DNA from: Bacillaceae bacterium SAS-127
Lineage (GTDB): Bacteria; Bacillota; Bacilli; Bacillales; Domibacillaceae
Reading direction: 5' to 3'
Length of the DNA stretch: 64,000 nt
NCBI GenBank assembly: GCA_002261155.1
Contig: NKXN01000074.1
Location: 1-64,000 of the forward strand
Position 1 is the stretch's first letter. Every line of letters begins with the position of its first letter. Under the pieces are notes generated by a model, which made no database searches, was not told where the DNA came from, and saw only the letters and a program-made list of their open reading frames with translations. This document shows, piece by piece, positions 37,280-45,720 of this stretch. The position numbers and the translations under genes were made by a program.

Positions 37280-37936
37280 TTAATCTTTCAATAAGTGCAC
37301 AAAAAGCAACAGTAGAAACGAAAGACTAACCATACAAATCACCCACATCCAAGCCATTTCCATATTGCCAGAATCAATCGCAATGTAGATGGCTAACGGC
37401 GTGGTTTGCGTTTTTCCTGGGAGATTTCCGGCAAACATTAACGTCGCACCAAACTCTCCTAGCGCTCTAGTAAAACTTAAGATCCCACCCGAAATAATGG
37501 CTTTTAAAGCGAGTGGAATCGAAATGAAAAATAGAATTTTCCACTCACTTGCTCCATCTACACGGGCAGCATCTTCTATGTCATGATCGACTGCTTCAAA
37601 TCCAGTTTTAGCCGATTGGTACATGAGCGGAAACGCAACAACAGTTGAAGCAATGACAGCCGCCCACCAAGTAAACATAACAGGTTGGTGAAATAACCAC
37701 TCGATCGCTTGTCCAATGACGCTATTTTTTCCGAATACAATAATTAGTAAAAAACCGACGACAGTAGGTGGTAGTACTAAAGGCAACAGCAAAATTGTTT
37801 CCAAGATCACCTTACCTTTAAATGAGCGATTCGCCATCATCTTCCCTAATAAAATGCCAGTCACTAATACAATGAACCCTGAGACGACGGCAATTTCAAC
37901 GGAAAGCTTGACTGGTGACCAAAAATCGGTGGTCAT
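37280..37936 (-). CDS. modB: Molybdate ABC transporter permease
   Basis: A 218-residue permease with five to six helices and the EAA loop (DAARVDGASEWKILFFISIP near residue 125-145) of ModB/CysT permeases. It follows modA by 4 bp. No ModC ATPase is encoded beside it, as in the recalled B. subtilis yvgL-yvgM layout, so an ATPase from elsewhere must serve. Confidence 0.9.
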   Translation of the reverse strand: MTTDFWSPVKLSVEIAVVSGFIVLVTGILLGKMMANRSFKGKVILETILLLPLVLPPTVVGFLLIIVFGKNSVIGQAIEWLFHQPVMFTWWAAVIASTVVAFPLMYQSAKTGFEAVDHDIEDAARVDGASEWKILFFISIPLALKAIISGGILSFTRALGEFGATLMFAGNLPGKTQTTPLAIYIAIDSGNMEMAWMWVICMVSLSFLLLLFVHLLKD

Positions 37937-37940
37937 TGAA

Positions 37941-38738
37941 TTAATTTACCCCTTTAAAACCATACTTTTCAAATGTTTCCATGGAGCTTGAGTTTTGCAG
38001 GTATTCGTAAAAGTTTTGTGCTTCTTTTTGATGAGCACTATCTTTAACAACTCCTACCGGATAAATAATCGGTGTATGTGTTTCTTCTTTAGCTGTAGCT
38101 GCGAGATCCACTTTTGTTGAAACCATCGCATCTGTTTTATAAACAATCCCTGCTTCTACATTTCCCGTTTCCACATATGTAAGCACTTGGCGAACATCTT
38201 TGGCGTAAACAATCTTCTGTTCAACGTCTTTCCACACCTGTAAGTTTTCTAACGATTCCTTTGCATACTTTCCGGCAGGTACGGATTCTGGTGTACCAAT
38301 CGACAGCTTCTCTACTTCTTTCAAGTCTTCAAATGCTTGAATGTTATGATCTGTCTCTTTTGGAACGATTAATACTAATTCATTCGCAAGAAGATCTGTT
38401 CCTTTTTCCTTCTCAATCATTCCTTCTTCCACTAATTGATCGAATTTATCCTCTGCTGCTGAGAAAAATAGATCGACTGGTGCGCCTTGAGAAATTTGTT
38501 GTTGCAAAGCACCTGAGCCGCCAAAGTTGTAAACAATCTTCACATTTGGATGTTCCTTTTCGTAAGCAGCCTTAATATCATTTAATGCATTTTGTAAACT
38601 AGCAGCAGCAGAAATCGTTAATTCGACTGATTCTTGCTTCGCGTTTTCTTCCGTTTTGCTTTCTTCCGGAGAAGAACATCCGGATACGATGCTAAACATG
38701 AGCATCATTAAAACGATTACACCATAAAACTTTTTCAT
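37941..38738 (-). CDS. modA: Molybdate-binding lipoprotein
   Basis: A 265-residue ModA-type binding protein. Lipoprotein signal ends at SIVSGC; the mature part begins VELTISAAASLQNALNDIKA and has NFGGSGALQQQISQGAPVDL, the oxyanion-binding pattern. The ATG at 38738 follows GGAAGGAAG; an in-frame upstream codon at 38765 has no site. Divergent from the YvgK-like gene and co-transcribed with modB. Supplies molybdate for the cofactor genes at 59-64 kb. Confidence 0.92.
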   Translation of the reverse strand: MKKFYGVIVLMMLMFSIVSGCSSPEESKTEENAKQESVELTISAAASLQNALNDIKAAYEKEHPNVKIVYNFGGSGALQQQISQGAPVDLFFSAAEDKFDQLVEEGMIEKEKGTDLLANELVLIVPKETDHNIQAFEDLKEVEKLSIGTPESVPAGKYAKESLENLQVWKDVEQKIVYAKDVRQVLTYVETGNVEAGIVYKTDAMVSTKVDLAATAKEETHTPIIYPVGVVKDSAHQKEAQNFYEYLQNSSSMETFEKYGFKGVN

Positions 38739-38778
38739 TTTTTTCTTCCTTCCTAAACTAATCATAATAAGACATAAC

Positions 38779-38790
38779 TAATTATAATTA
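38779..38790. promoter_or_regulatory. Palindrome between modA and its regulator
   Basis: TAATTATAATTA, a perfect 12-bp palindrome in the AT-rich divergent region; possible binding site of the YvgK-like protein. Confidence 0.35.
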
Positions 38791-38878
38791 TTTATAACGA
38801 AAAAGGAAAGACTTAATAAAAATGATTTGTGACAAAGCACAGACGAATGAGATATGATAGAGGGATGGAGGGATGGAT

Positions 38879-39805
38879 ATGCCAAAAGAACTTTCCTATA
38901 CAATTGAGGAAGTTGCACAATTATTAAAGGTATCAAAATTGACAATATATGATCTAGTTAAAAAAGGAGAATTACCTGTATTTCGTGTCGGTAGACAAAT
39001 GCGGATGGATGCGAACGACTTGGAGATGTACATTAAAAAGCAGAAAACAGGATCCTATCCTAGTCCTGAGATGACGCCTCCTAAACCGCCAACGAAAGAG
39101 ACTGCAGCAATTGTCATTAGTGGACAAGACCTCGTGCTTGATTTATTAGGAAAATATATTGAAAAAAACTCGCATTATAAAACACTGCGCTCGAATACTG
39201 GAAGCTTCAACAGCTTGATCTCGATGTACAATGGAGAATGCGATATCGTTAGTTTACATATGTTTGATGGAGATTCCGGTGAATATAACCTACCTTATGT
39301 GAAAAAGATATTAGTCAGCCACCCTTATATTTTATTAAATTTAGTTTCGCGAAAAGCCGGTCTTTACGTTCAAAAAGGAAACCCTTTAAACATCCAAACT
39401 TGGGCCGACTTGAATCAAGAACATGTGACAATCATCAATAGAGAAAAAGGATCAGGCGCAAGAATTCTGCTTGATGAACAGCTTCGCATCCATCAAATCT
39501 CTCCGTCAGAAATTAGAGGATATAATAAAGAGGAAACGAATCATCTCGGTATTGCTTCTGCCGTGGCAACAGGCGCGGCTGACGTTGGAGTAGGTATTGA
39601 AAAAGCGGCGAAAATCGTCGGGGTCGATTTTATACCATTGATTACTGAAGGGTATGATATCGTCATCTTAAAAACACCAGAAAATAAACTGCTTATTGAT
39701 CAAGTGAAGGAGATACTCACTTCTACAGCTTTTCATGCAGAAATCCAATCACTTGGAGATTATGATCTTTCCCAAACAGGCTCGATCATTTATGAAACTT
39801 TCTAG
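38879..39805 (+). CDS. YvgK-like regulator: HTH plus periplasmic-binding-like domain
   Basis: A 308-residue cytoplasmic protein. Residues about 5-50 form an excisionase/MerR-type HTH (YTIEEVAQLLKVSKLTIYDL). A PBP-like domain (about 75-305) resembles molybdate/tungstate-binding proteins and has REKGSGARILLDEQL. It is divergent from modAB, as yvgK is in B. subtilis, and probably senses molybdate to control uptake. The ATG at 38879 lies 6 bases after GGAGGG; another ATG at 38873 is too close. Confidence 0.88.
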   Translation: MPKELSYTIEEVAQLLKVSKLTIYDLVKKGELPVFRVGRQMRMDANDLEMYIKKQKTGSYPSPEMTPPKPPTKETAAIVISGQDLVLDLLGKYIEKNSHYKTLRSNTGSFNSLISMYNGECDIVSLHMFDGDSGEYNLPYVKKILVSHPYILLNLVSRKAGLYVQKGNPLNIQTWADLNQEHVTIINREKGSGARILLDEQLRIHQISPSEIRGYNKEETNHLGIASAVATGAADVGVGIEKAAKIVGVDFIPLITEGYDIVILKTPENKLLIDQVKEILTSTAFHAEIQSLGDYDLSQTGSIIYETF

Positions 39806-39810
39806 ACTCA

Positions 39811-39849
39811 TAATAAAAACGCCCTTCTGATGGAGGACGTTTTTATTAT
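39811..39849. terminator. Bidirectional terminator
   Basis: AATAAAAACG and CGTTTTTATT with inner CCT/AGG pairing; A- and T-runs on both sides, between convergent genes. Confidence 0.8.
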
Positions 39850-39851
39850 TA

Positions 39852-40334
39852 TTAAATGATCACTTCAATGACAAACCAAGTAATCATGATTCCTTGAATT
39901 AACGCTTTTGCGAGGGTGCCACTTAAAAAGCCGACAAATGTCGCATACCCTACAAAGAATGCTTGTTTAACATCCTTTAAAATGATGAGTTCCGTCACAA
40001 GTACAGCTACAAACGGAACGATTAAAATGCCAAAAGGCGGTATAACAAATGATCCAACAATAACGGCGACGGCTGCGACTCCTTCTCCCCATTTGGATCC
40101 CCCATATTTTTTGACAAAATAACTGTTGGCCAGCATATCCGCCACGAATATTAGCGCTGTAAATACCGCCATCGCAATCCAAAACAAGATGGATAACTCT
40201 TGATTGCTGATCCCGAAATGATAGAGAAGGAATCCTCCCCATATGACTAAAACGGATGGAATGATCGGGAAAATCAAACCAACAAAGCTTGCGATAAATA
40301 AGACGACAATGCCGATCCAAATAGCGATAGACAT
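39852..40334 (-). CDS. DUF456 membrane protein
   Basis: A 160-residue protein with four to five helices; glycine-rich GLIFPIIPSVLVIWGGFLLY near the start and GSFVIPPFGILIVPFVAVLV later, the duplicated pattern of DUF456 (YqgC-like) proteins. Function unknown. ATG at 40334 has AAGGAG 8 bases upstream. Confidence 0.85.
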   Translation of the reverse strand: MSIAIWIGIVVLFIASFVGLIFPIIPSVLVIWGGFLLYHFGISNQELSILFWIAMAVFTALIFVADMLANSYFVKKYGGSKWGEGVAAVAVIVGSFVIPPFGILIVPFVAVLVTELIILKDVKQAFFVGYATFVGFLSGTLAKALIQGIMITWFVIEVII

Positions 40335-40455
40335 AAAGTTGCTCCTTTCTATTTCATCATAGAACACATTTGATGACTAATTCTATCTGTATATACGGAT
40401 GGACATCCATAATGGTTCCCATTAAAATTAAAAAATAAAGTATTAAGGAGATTTA

Positions 40456-40767
40456 ATGATGAATCAAAAAGAATTAGAAAAACAAATCATAGAAAATTAC
40501 CAACGTGACGAGCACATGATGATCTTAGTATTTGCTCAGTGGTGTATAAATCATGACCTTAACCCAGAAGAGTTATATGGGCGTGCCTATCCACAACAAA
40601 TGGCTAATCCAGCCTTACAACAAGCTATCGATTTAACAGTATCAAAAGAAGAAGCCGGCGACATTCACGATGACACTTTACTAAATGTTCTTTCATTATT
40701 CGGCAATGAGGAGCTCGCGTTTATTGTCACTGAGGAAATCGCTGCTCGACAAAAAAACAAGATCTAA
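40456..40767 (+). CDS. Unrecognised 103-aa helical protein
   Basis: RBS AAGGAG, two ATG codons in a row. Hydrophilic, helical: begins MMNQKELEKQIIENYQRDEH and ends EEIAARQKNKI; it contains FAQWCINHDLNPEELYGRAY. I do not recognise the family with confidence. Monocistronic, followed by a 10-bp inverted repeat. Confidence 0.7.
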   Translation: MMNQKELEKQIIENYQRDEHMMILVFAQWCINHDLNPEELYGRAYPQQMANPALQQAIDLTVSKEEAGDIHDDTLLNVLSLFGNEELAFIVTEEIAARQKNKI

Positions 40768-40775
40768 AATATAGC

Positions 40776-40813
40776 GGCTGTCTCATAAAGAGGTGGTTTC
40801 TTTTGAGACAGCC
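40776..40813. repeat. 10-bp inverted repeat GGCTGTCTCA/TGAGACAGCC
   Basis: Arms at 40776-40785 and 40804-40813 with an 18-base loop. No T-run follows directly, so termination is uncertain; it lies between convergent genes. Confidence 0.5.
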
Positions 40814-40824
40814 TACTCATTGAA

Positions 40825-43389
40825 TTACCGTCTACCCCAATATTGTTCTTGTCGGCTTTGATGACATGAGTCGCAGATTGGAAATCTGAAATCTGCCGGC
40901 AATCTTCTTTGACATTTCCGACATGTTTTATGAATATGTTTTACTTCTGTTTGTAGCTTCTCATGCACCTGCTCGCTAATCTCTTCTCGCATCCGCTCCC
41001 AATAAATCGCTTCTGTTGGCTTATTCAATTTGTATAAAAACAGTAAATGCAGACCAATCGCTTTATAAGCAAGCTCCAATTCTTCTAAGCTGTTCGTTGT
41101 CCATTTCGGCTCAGGAAGTTCCGCTCCTTCCACAATCGCCTTCATCGTCATCAGCCATTGCTTCGTTAAACCGGCGTCCTTCGTTGAAAATGGCAAATGC
41201 AAGAAGCTATATAGATCCGACATGGAAAGCCTCGCTTCAATATTACTACCAGCCACTAATGAATATAGTTCTTTTTCCTGTGTCAATGCCGATTTTTTCG
41301 TTCCTTTTGGGCTTTTGAATTTTTCCCATAGTTCAAAAAAAGTGCCTAAATGGCGATCATGCATTTGAAATCGATCAAACACGCTCGGTGTCGGGGCAAT
41401 CGCAAACGAACTAACAGGAGTATCCTGTTTTTCTAAAAGACTCGTCATTTTTTTAATATCCGAAGTAAAAGCCACTTTTCCGACAGGATACATTCCTTTA
41501 CGCCCCGCCCGACCAGCAATTTGCTTCACTTCTTGCGACGTTAACCTTCTTCTTCTCGTCCCATCAAATTTTTCATTTTTTAAAAAGACGATGCGGCGAA
41601 TCGGTAAGTTGACACCCATTCCAATCGCATCCGTAGACACGATCACATTCGTTTTTCCATCGATAAACTGCTGCATTTGCTTCTTTCTCGTTTCCGGCGG
41701 CATACTTCCATAAATCATACTAACCGCATGTTTATTTCTTTTCAGACTCGCTGCTGTTTCTAACACTTCTCTTCGTGAAAAACAAACGAGAGCATCACCA
41801 GGCTCCGCCTTAGAAAGCTTAAATGGCTTGGATTCCACTTGAAGCGGAAGCTCGCGCTCGTATTCAATCAGTTCATACTCACTCTCTCCTAAAAGCTGAA
41901 TGAGCATCTCTTTAATATTTTTACTACCAATAATATGTACTTCTTTCGCGTTCGCTTTCGTAATCGCTTTATACCAAGAAAACCCGCGATCTTTATCCGC
42001 CAACATTTGCGCTTCATCGATGACGATTAATTCATAAACGTCTTTTTCATGAAACATTTCGACTGTACAAGAAGCATGACGGGCAGAAGGTGGACTTTTT
42101 TCCTCTTCACCTGTTTTCAAAGAACAAGGAATTCCATCCTTATTTAATTTATCGTACACTTCTAGAGCTAGCAAACGAAGCGGAGCCAAATAAAGACCAC
42201 TATTCGCTTGTTTCATCCTTTGCAATGCCTGGTGTGTTTTTCCTGTATTTGTCTCACCGATATGTAGCACATATCGTACATTTCTCTCGACGGAAGGCTG
42301 ATATTCTTGGCCAAATAATTCTGACAGCAACCGCTCTTCTTCTGCTTTTTTCCGCTCGATTTCAGCCCGTTCGAATGCCTCTCGCTCTTCTCTTTCTTGG
42401 ACATGTCGTTCGTATATTTTTTGATGAATGTGCTCATCAAATGGTAGATCCACGATACTTAACAAATCCGCCACATACTCTTCTAATAGTCGATCAAAAA
42501 CGAGCGTTCCACTATCGACTAACGGATGATCATAATACTCTAGTAACGCTTCTTCTGTTAGCGGTTGTTGAAATACCTTTTCATATTCTGCTTTGATGGA
42601 AACCGGGAGTTGATCTATCAGCACCTCTAACGTACGCTCAATCCACTCCTGTTCAAAAAATTCAATGTAGCGGTCATTATATGTTTCGTATTCAACTTCC
42701 TCTCTTCCCCAATCGAATGTTCGTTGAAACTTACCCGTACATTCATACGAAAATTCTCCTAAGCTTGAATACTTTTCTGAATCAAAATGACCATCGTCCA
42801 CTAACTCATATTCAAAAGGATAGATCTCCACAAGGTTGTATTTTGTTTCTTGCAAATCTTTAGCCAGCTGCTTAGCGAATAGATGTCGAAAGCTTACATA
42901 TAAATAACCTTCCTGTTCGTCTAAAACACGTTCGACGATGGGCTCCATTTGTTGAAGTAGTTCTTGTTGTTTTCTTTGCTTATGCAGCTCTTGTTCGTAT
43001 TTTAAATAGTCGATTCTTGCTTTGTCATATGTATCAGACCACGTAAGTTCATTTTGAAATTTATGTTGTAACCAGTTGATGACATCAAAAGGTTGGTAGC
43101 TTCTAATTTCCGTACGAAATAGTTGATTGACTAATTTTCGATTCCCTTCTTCGACACGGATTCCTTTTTCAGTTAAATACTTTCTTTTTTCTTTCCTCGA
43201 AAGCTCGTTTGATGCTTTGTTGACCCAGACATTAAGCCAAATTTGCTCGGTAAACTCTCCTCTTTCTAACAAATATTGTTCAAAGGTTGGCATTGTCTCT
43301 TGTCTACCGAGGTAACGGCTAACATCTTGACGAACTTTCCTTTTCGTTAACTTTACAGCTTTTTCATATGTTTCGACCCATTTAGTCAT
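40825..43389 (-). CDS. SUV3-like DExH-box RNA helicase with C-terminal zinc ribbon
   Basis: An 854-residue superfamily 2 helicase. A long N-terminal region (1-370, charged, helical, with a strongly coiled HVQEREEREAFERAEIERKK) precedes the core. The core holds motif I GETNTGKTHQAL, motif II DEAQM, motif III-like IIGS, and motif VI EVKQIAGRAGRKG near residue 635. These read like the SUV3 RNA helicases of mitochondria and some Bacilli. The end carries CRKCQRRLPADFRFPICDSC, a four-Cys zinc ribbon. Function in bacteria is not established; RNA turnover is likely by family. Confidence 0.87.
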   Translation of the reverse strand: MTKWVETYEKAVKLTKRKVRQDVSRYLGRQETMPTFEQYLLERGEFTEQIWLNVWVNKASNELSRKEKRKYLTEKGIRVEEGNRKLVNQLFRTEIRSYQPFDVINWLQHKFQNELTWSDTYDKARIDYLKYEQELHKQRKQQELLQQMEPIVERVLDEQEGYLYVSFRHLFAKQLAKDLQETKYNLVEIYPFEYELVDDGHFDSEKYSSLGEFSYECTGKFQRTFDWGREEVEYETYNDRYIEFFEQEWIERTLEVLIDQLPVSIKAEYEKVFQQPLTEEALLEYYDHPLVDSGTLVFDRLLEEYVADLLSIVDLPFDEHIHQKIYERHVQEREEREAFERAEIERKKAEEERLLSELFGQEYQPSVERNVRYVLHIGETNTGKTHQALQRMKQANSGLYLAPLRLLALEVYDKLNKDGIPCSLKTGEEEKSPPSARHASCTVEMFHEKDVYELIVIDEAQMLADKDRGFSWYKAITKANAKEVHIIGSKNIKEMLIQLLGESEYELIEYERELPLQVESKPFKLSKAEPGDALVCFSRREVLETAASLKRNKHAVSMIYGSMPPETRKKQMQQFIDGKTNVIVSTDAIGMGVNLPIRRIVFLKNEKFDGTRRRRLTSQEVKQIAGRAGRKGMYPVGKVAFTSDIKKMTSLLEKQDTPVSSFAIAPTPSVFDRFQMHDRHLGTFFELWEKFKSPKGTKKSALTQEKELYSLVAGSNIEARLSMSDLYSFLHLPFSTKDAGLTKQWLMTMKAIVEGAELPEPKWTTNSLEELELAYKAIGLHLLFLYKLNKPTEAIYWERMREEISEQVHEKLQTEVKHIHKTCRKCQRRLPADFRFPICDSCHQSRQEQYWGRR

Positions 43390-43484
43390 TTTTTATCTCC
43401 TTTTTTACCTTGTCAAATTTCTCATTGAAGTAACTTCAACAAAAAGAGCGTCAATCCATCTCAGATCAACACCCCAACACGCAA

Positions 43485-44192
43485 CTAACACCTTACATAT
43501 TTACGTTTGAAACCAAGTCTCCCTCTATCTATTTCTTTTTGAATACTTTCGTAAGCATTGAGGAAAGTGCTTTTTTTCTTGTCCCGTTTGACTTCTACTG
43601 TACCTACTGTCTTGACGGTCTCAATTGCCTTTTCATGTAGTGGCAAATATGAAATCCCCACGGTATATAGAAAATTATTCATAGCGGATTTTGTTCGTTC
43701 TGGTGAATCATGAATCGTATTTTTCACCATATCAAGCATATCGGAAATTTTGCTTTCGGAGAATTCGTGATCTTTGCGATTCCCTAAAAGCCAGCAGTAG
43801 CAACTCCAGCCCGCTGACATTCTCAGTTCTTCACCGCTTGCTATCCATTTATCAGCAACATCTTGTGCAATATCTGACTCGGATAAAGTGACTGCCACCA
43901 CGTAATCAGACAGCATATAAAAATACGCTCCATCCATCCAACGATCAAAATCCGGTTCAGTCATCACTGTTGGGTCTGCAATAATGCCTGCAAAGTACAT
44001 GGCATCATAATTACCTGTGGCATAAAGTTCTTCCGCTAGACGTTGATCTCTTTTGATTTTCTTTGCAATTGGTTTCATAGCGCCTGTAGCTACACCGAAA
44101 ACCGGCTCGTGCGCACCGTTTGATATATACATTTTTTTAGATCGTTCTTTACCAAGGACTTCAAGCTCCTGCATAACTGTTTCGACATCCAT
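43485..44192 (-). CDS. DNA alkylation repair (AlkD-like HEAT) protein
   Basis: A 235-residue all-helical protein: MDVETVMQELEVLGKERSKK start, FGVATGAMKPIAKKIKRDQ, then HEAT-like repeats with MSAGWSCYCWLLGNR in the middle. It fits the AlkD/DNA alkylation repair superfamily. Whether it is a true glycosylase is unclear, since members of this branch often lack activity. It lies 95 bp upstream of the helicase on the same strand and could share its transcript. Confidence 0.78.
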   Translation of the reverse strand: MDVETVMQELEVLGKERSKKMYISNGAHEPVFGVATGAMKPIAKKIKRDQRLAEELYATGNYDAMYFAGIIADPTVMTEPDFDRWMDGAYFYMLSDYVVAVTLSESDIAQDVADKWIASGEELRMSAGWSCYCWLLGNRKDHEFSESKISDMLDMVKNTIHDSPERTKSAMNNFLYTVGISYLPLHEKAIETVKTVGTVEVKRDKKKSTFLNAYESIQKEIDRGRLGFKRKYVRC

Positions 44193-44416
44193 CAGTGTTC
44201 ACTCCCTTCCTTATTATATCAACCAACTTATTTATATTCTTGATCAAGTCTCTCACACTTCTCGATTTTACCATTAATTTTATTCAATCGTTCTACTAAT
44301 TACTTTAAATACATACTATAACAAACCTAGTCCGATTGTTGAATCATATGGCTGACGTTTCTTTAAGAACTACGAAAACAACTTGATTGTTACTTAACAC
44401 CTTTTTATAGAAATTG

Positions 44417-44449
44417 CAAAAGACGCCCCTTTCACTTACAGAGGCGTCT
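44417..44449 (-). terminator. Terminator behind the extended SDR gene
   Basis: AGACGCC (44421-44427) with GGCGTCT (44443-44449), followed on the minus strand by TTTTG. Confidence 0.75.
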
Positions 44450-44461
44450 CACTTCTTATAG

Positions 44462-45547
44462 TTACTGGCTTACTAACACTTGATCTATTTTCTTGTCATT
44501 CCGCTTTTGAAAACCGTGAATGATGCGTAAAAGCATGTCTTTGTCCATACGAAGATGCTCTTCTTTGCCTTGCTGTAGCAACTCTTTCGTATGGCCGTCA
44601 TGGAAAACAATCGAACGATTTAAATAATCTTTAAATACTTCTAACGGCTCATTCATTTTTTGCTCCCGGCTTGACAAGTTGTCCTTTTGTTCGTACGGAG
44701 TGATTTCAACCGAATAAAAGTCAAAGGCTTCTTTGACCGTTTCTAACACTTCCTTATTTGTCGGCGGTGCAGGGTTCGTAATATTGTAGATCGTATTGCT
44801 TTTTCCGTAAACTAAACCTAATGCCAATACTTTCGTAACATAGTCAACAGGCACAATGTTTGAAACAGCGTCCTTTTCCATTAACAAATGGAAGATTTCT
44901 TGTTCCTGATCTGGCTTTCTTTTCGCTTTTTTCTTTAATAATTCAATCGTGCGTAAAATGCCATAAAGACCAAATGTCGTGTCAGCTTCCCCTGTCTCTG
45001 AATCACCAATGATGATTGCCGGACGCATAATCATCACATCGAAACGATCACTAGCCGACATAACTAAATGCTCGGCATGGCACTTGCTTTCTTCATAAGA
45101 ATTAATAAACGTCGATTGAAGAGGGTAAAGACATTCGCTTCCTTCTGTTCGCTTTCCTAATGTGTAGGCCGTGCTAACATGGAAGAATGTTTTCGTCTGA
45201 ACGAGTTCAGCAAAATCCAGTACTCGCTTCGTTCCCTCTACGTTCATCTCAAAGGACGCCTCGCGATCATTTTCATCAAAAGAAAGAAGAGCAGCTGTAT
45301 GATACACCGCATCGATTTGTCCGATCAATGATTGTAGCTTGGATGTTTCGATCCCTAAAAGCGCTTTCGTCAATTCTCCTTCTACTGGATGTACATTTGC
45401 TTGATGTTCGACTTTTAATGTTTGCACGAGTGCATCAAACTTCTTTACATTTCGTACTAAAGCATAAATGTGATGACCTTGTTCTACTAATCTTTTAATT
45501 AAATTAGAACCGAGAAAACCCGTTCCACCTGTAATAAAAATATTCAA
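44462..45547 (-). CDS. Extended SDR / thioester-reductase-like (NAD_binding_4) protein
   Basis: A 361-residue enzyme with Rossmann motif TGGTGFLGSNLIKRL, then VYHTAALLSF, STAYTLGKR and YEESKCHAE (catalytic Tyr-x3-Lys). This is the NAD_binding_4 group that reduces acyl-CoA or acyl-carrier thioesters or acts on sugar/sterol substrates. The TTG at 45547 sits 9 bases after AAAGGA; the in-frame GTG at 45565 lacks a site. It has its own extended -10 promoter at 45659-45667, so it is probably not part of the catabolic operon upstream, though both deal with acyl chains. Confidence 0.8.
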   Translation of the reverse strand: MNIFITGGTGFLGSNLIKRLVEQGHHIYALVRNVKKFDALVQTLKVEHQANVHPVEGELTKALLGIETSKLQSLIGQIDAVYHTAALLSFDENDREASFEMNVEGTKRVLDFAELVQTKTFFHVSTAYTLGKRTEGSECLYPLQSTFINSYEESKCHAEHLVMSASDRFDVMIMRPAIIIGDSETGEADTTFGLYGILRTIELLKKKAKRKPDQEQEIFHLLMEKDAVSNIVPVDYVTKVLALGLVYGKSNTIYNITNPAPPTNKEVLETVKEAFDFYSVEITPYEQKDNLSSREQKMNEPLEVFKDYLNRSIVFHDGHTKELLQQGKEEHLRMDKDMLLRIIHGFQKRNDKKIDQVLVSQ

Positions 45548-45658
45548 ACGTCCTCTTCCTTTCACTAATTCAAACTTCTATAAAGAGAATGAGTAGAGCA
45601 TTCATCTCATCCTGTACGTTGTTTCTACTATGGGAATGCTTAAAATTCGCCACTCCTC

Positions 45659-45667
45659 AGTATAGCA
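45659..45667 (-). promoter_or_regulatory. Extended -10 promoter of the SDR gene
   Basis: Minus strand TGCTATACT (45659-45667), an extended -10. It lies in the gap between the catabolic operon and the SDR gene. Confidence 0.5.
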
Positions 45668-45720
45668 TAGTTTAACATGAATGATAGGAATATGTTTCGT
45701 TCAAATTAATGAAGGATTAT

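Noticed and set aside
40776-40813. GGCTGTCTCA inverted repeat as an insertion sequence remnant
   Set aside because: It resembles termini of some Bacilli transposons, but there is no transposase, target duplication or second end; more likely a simple stem between convergent genes.
44462-45547. SDR gene as twelfth gene of the catabolic operon
   Set aside because: It is co-directional, but a 173-bp gap with its own extended -10 promoter separates it; kept as a separate unit.
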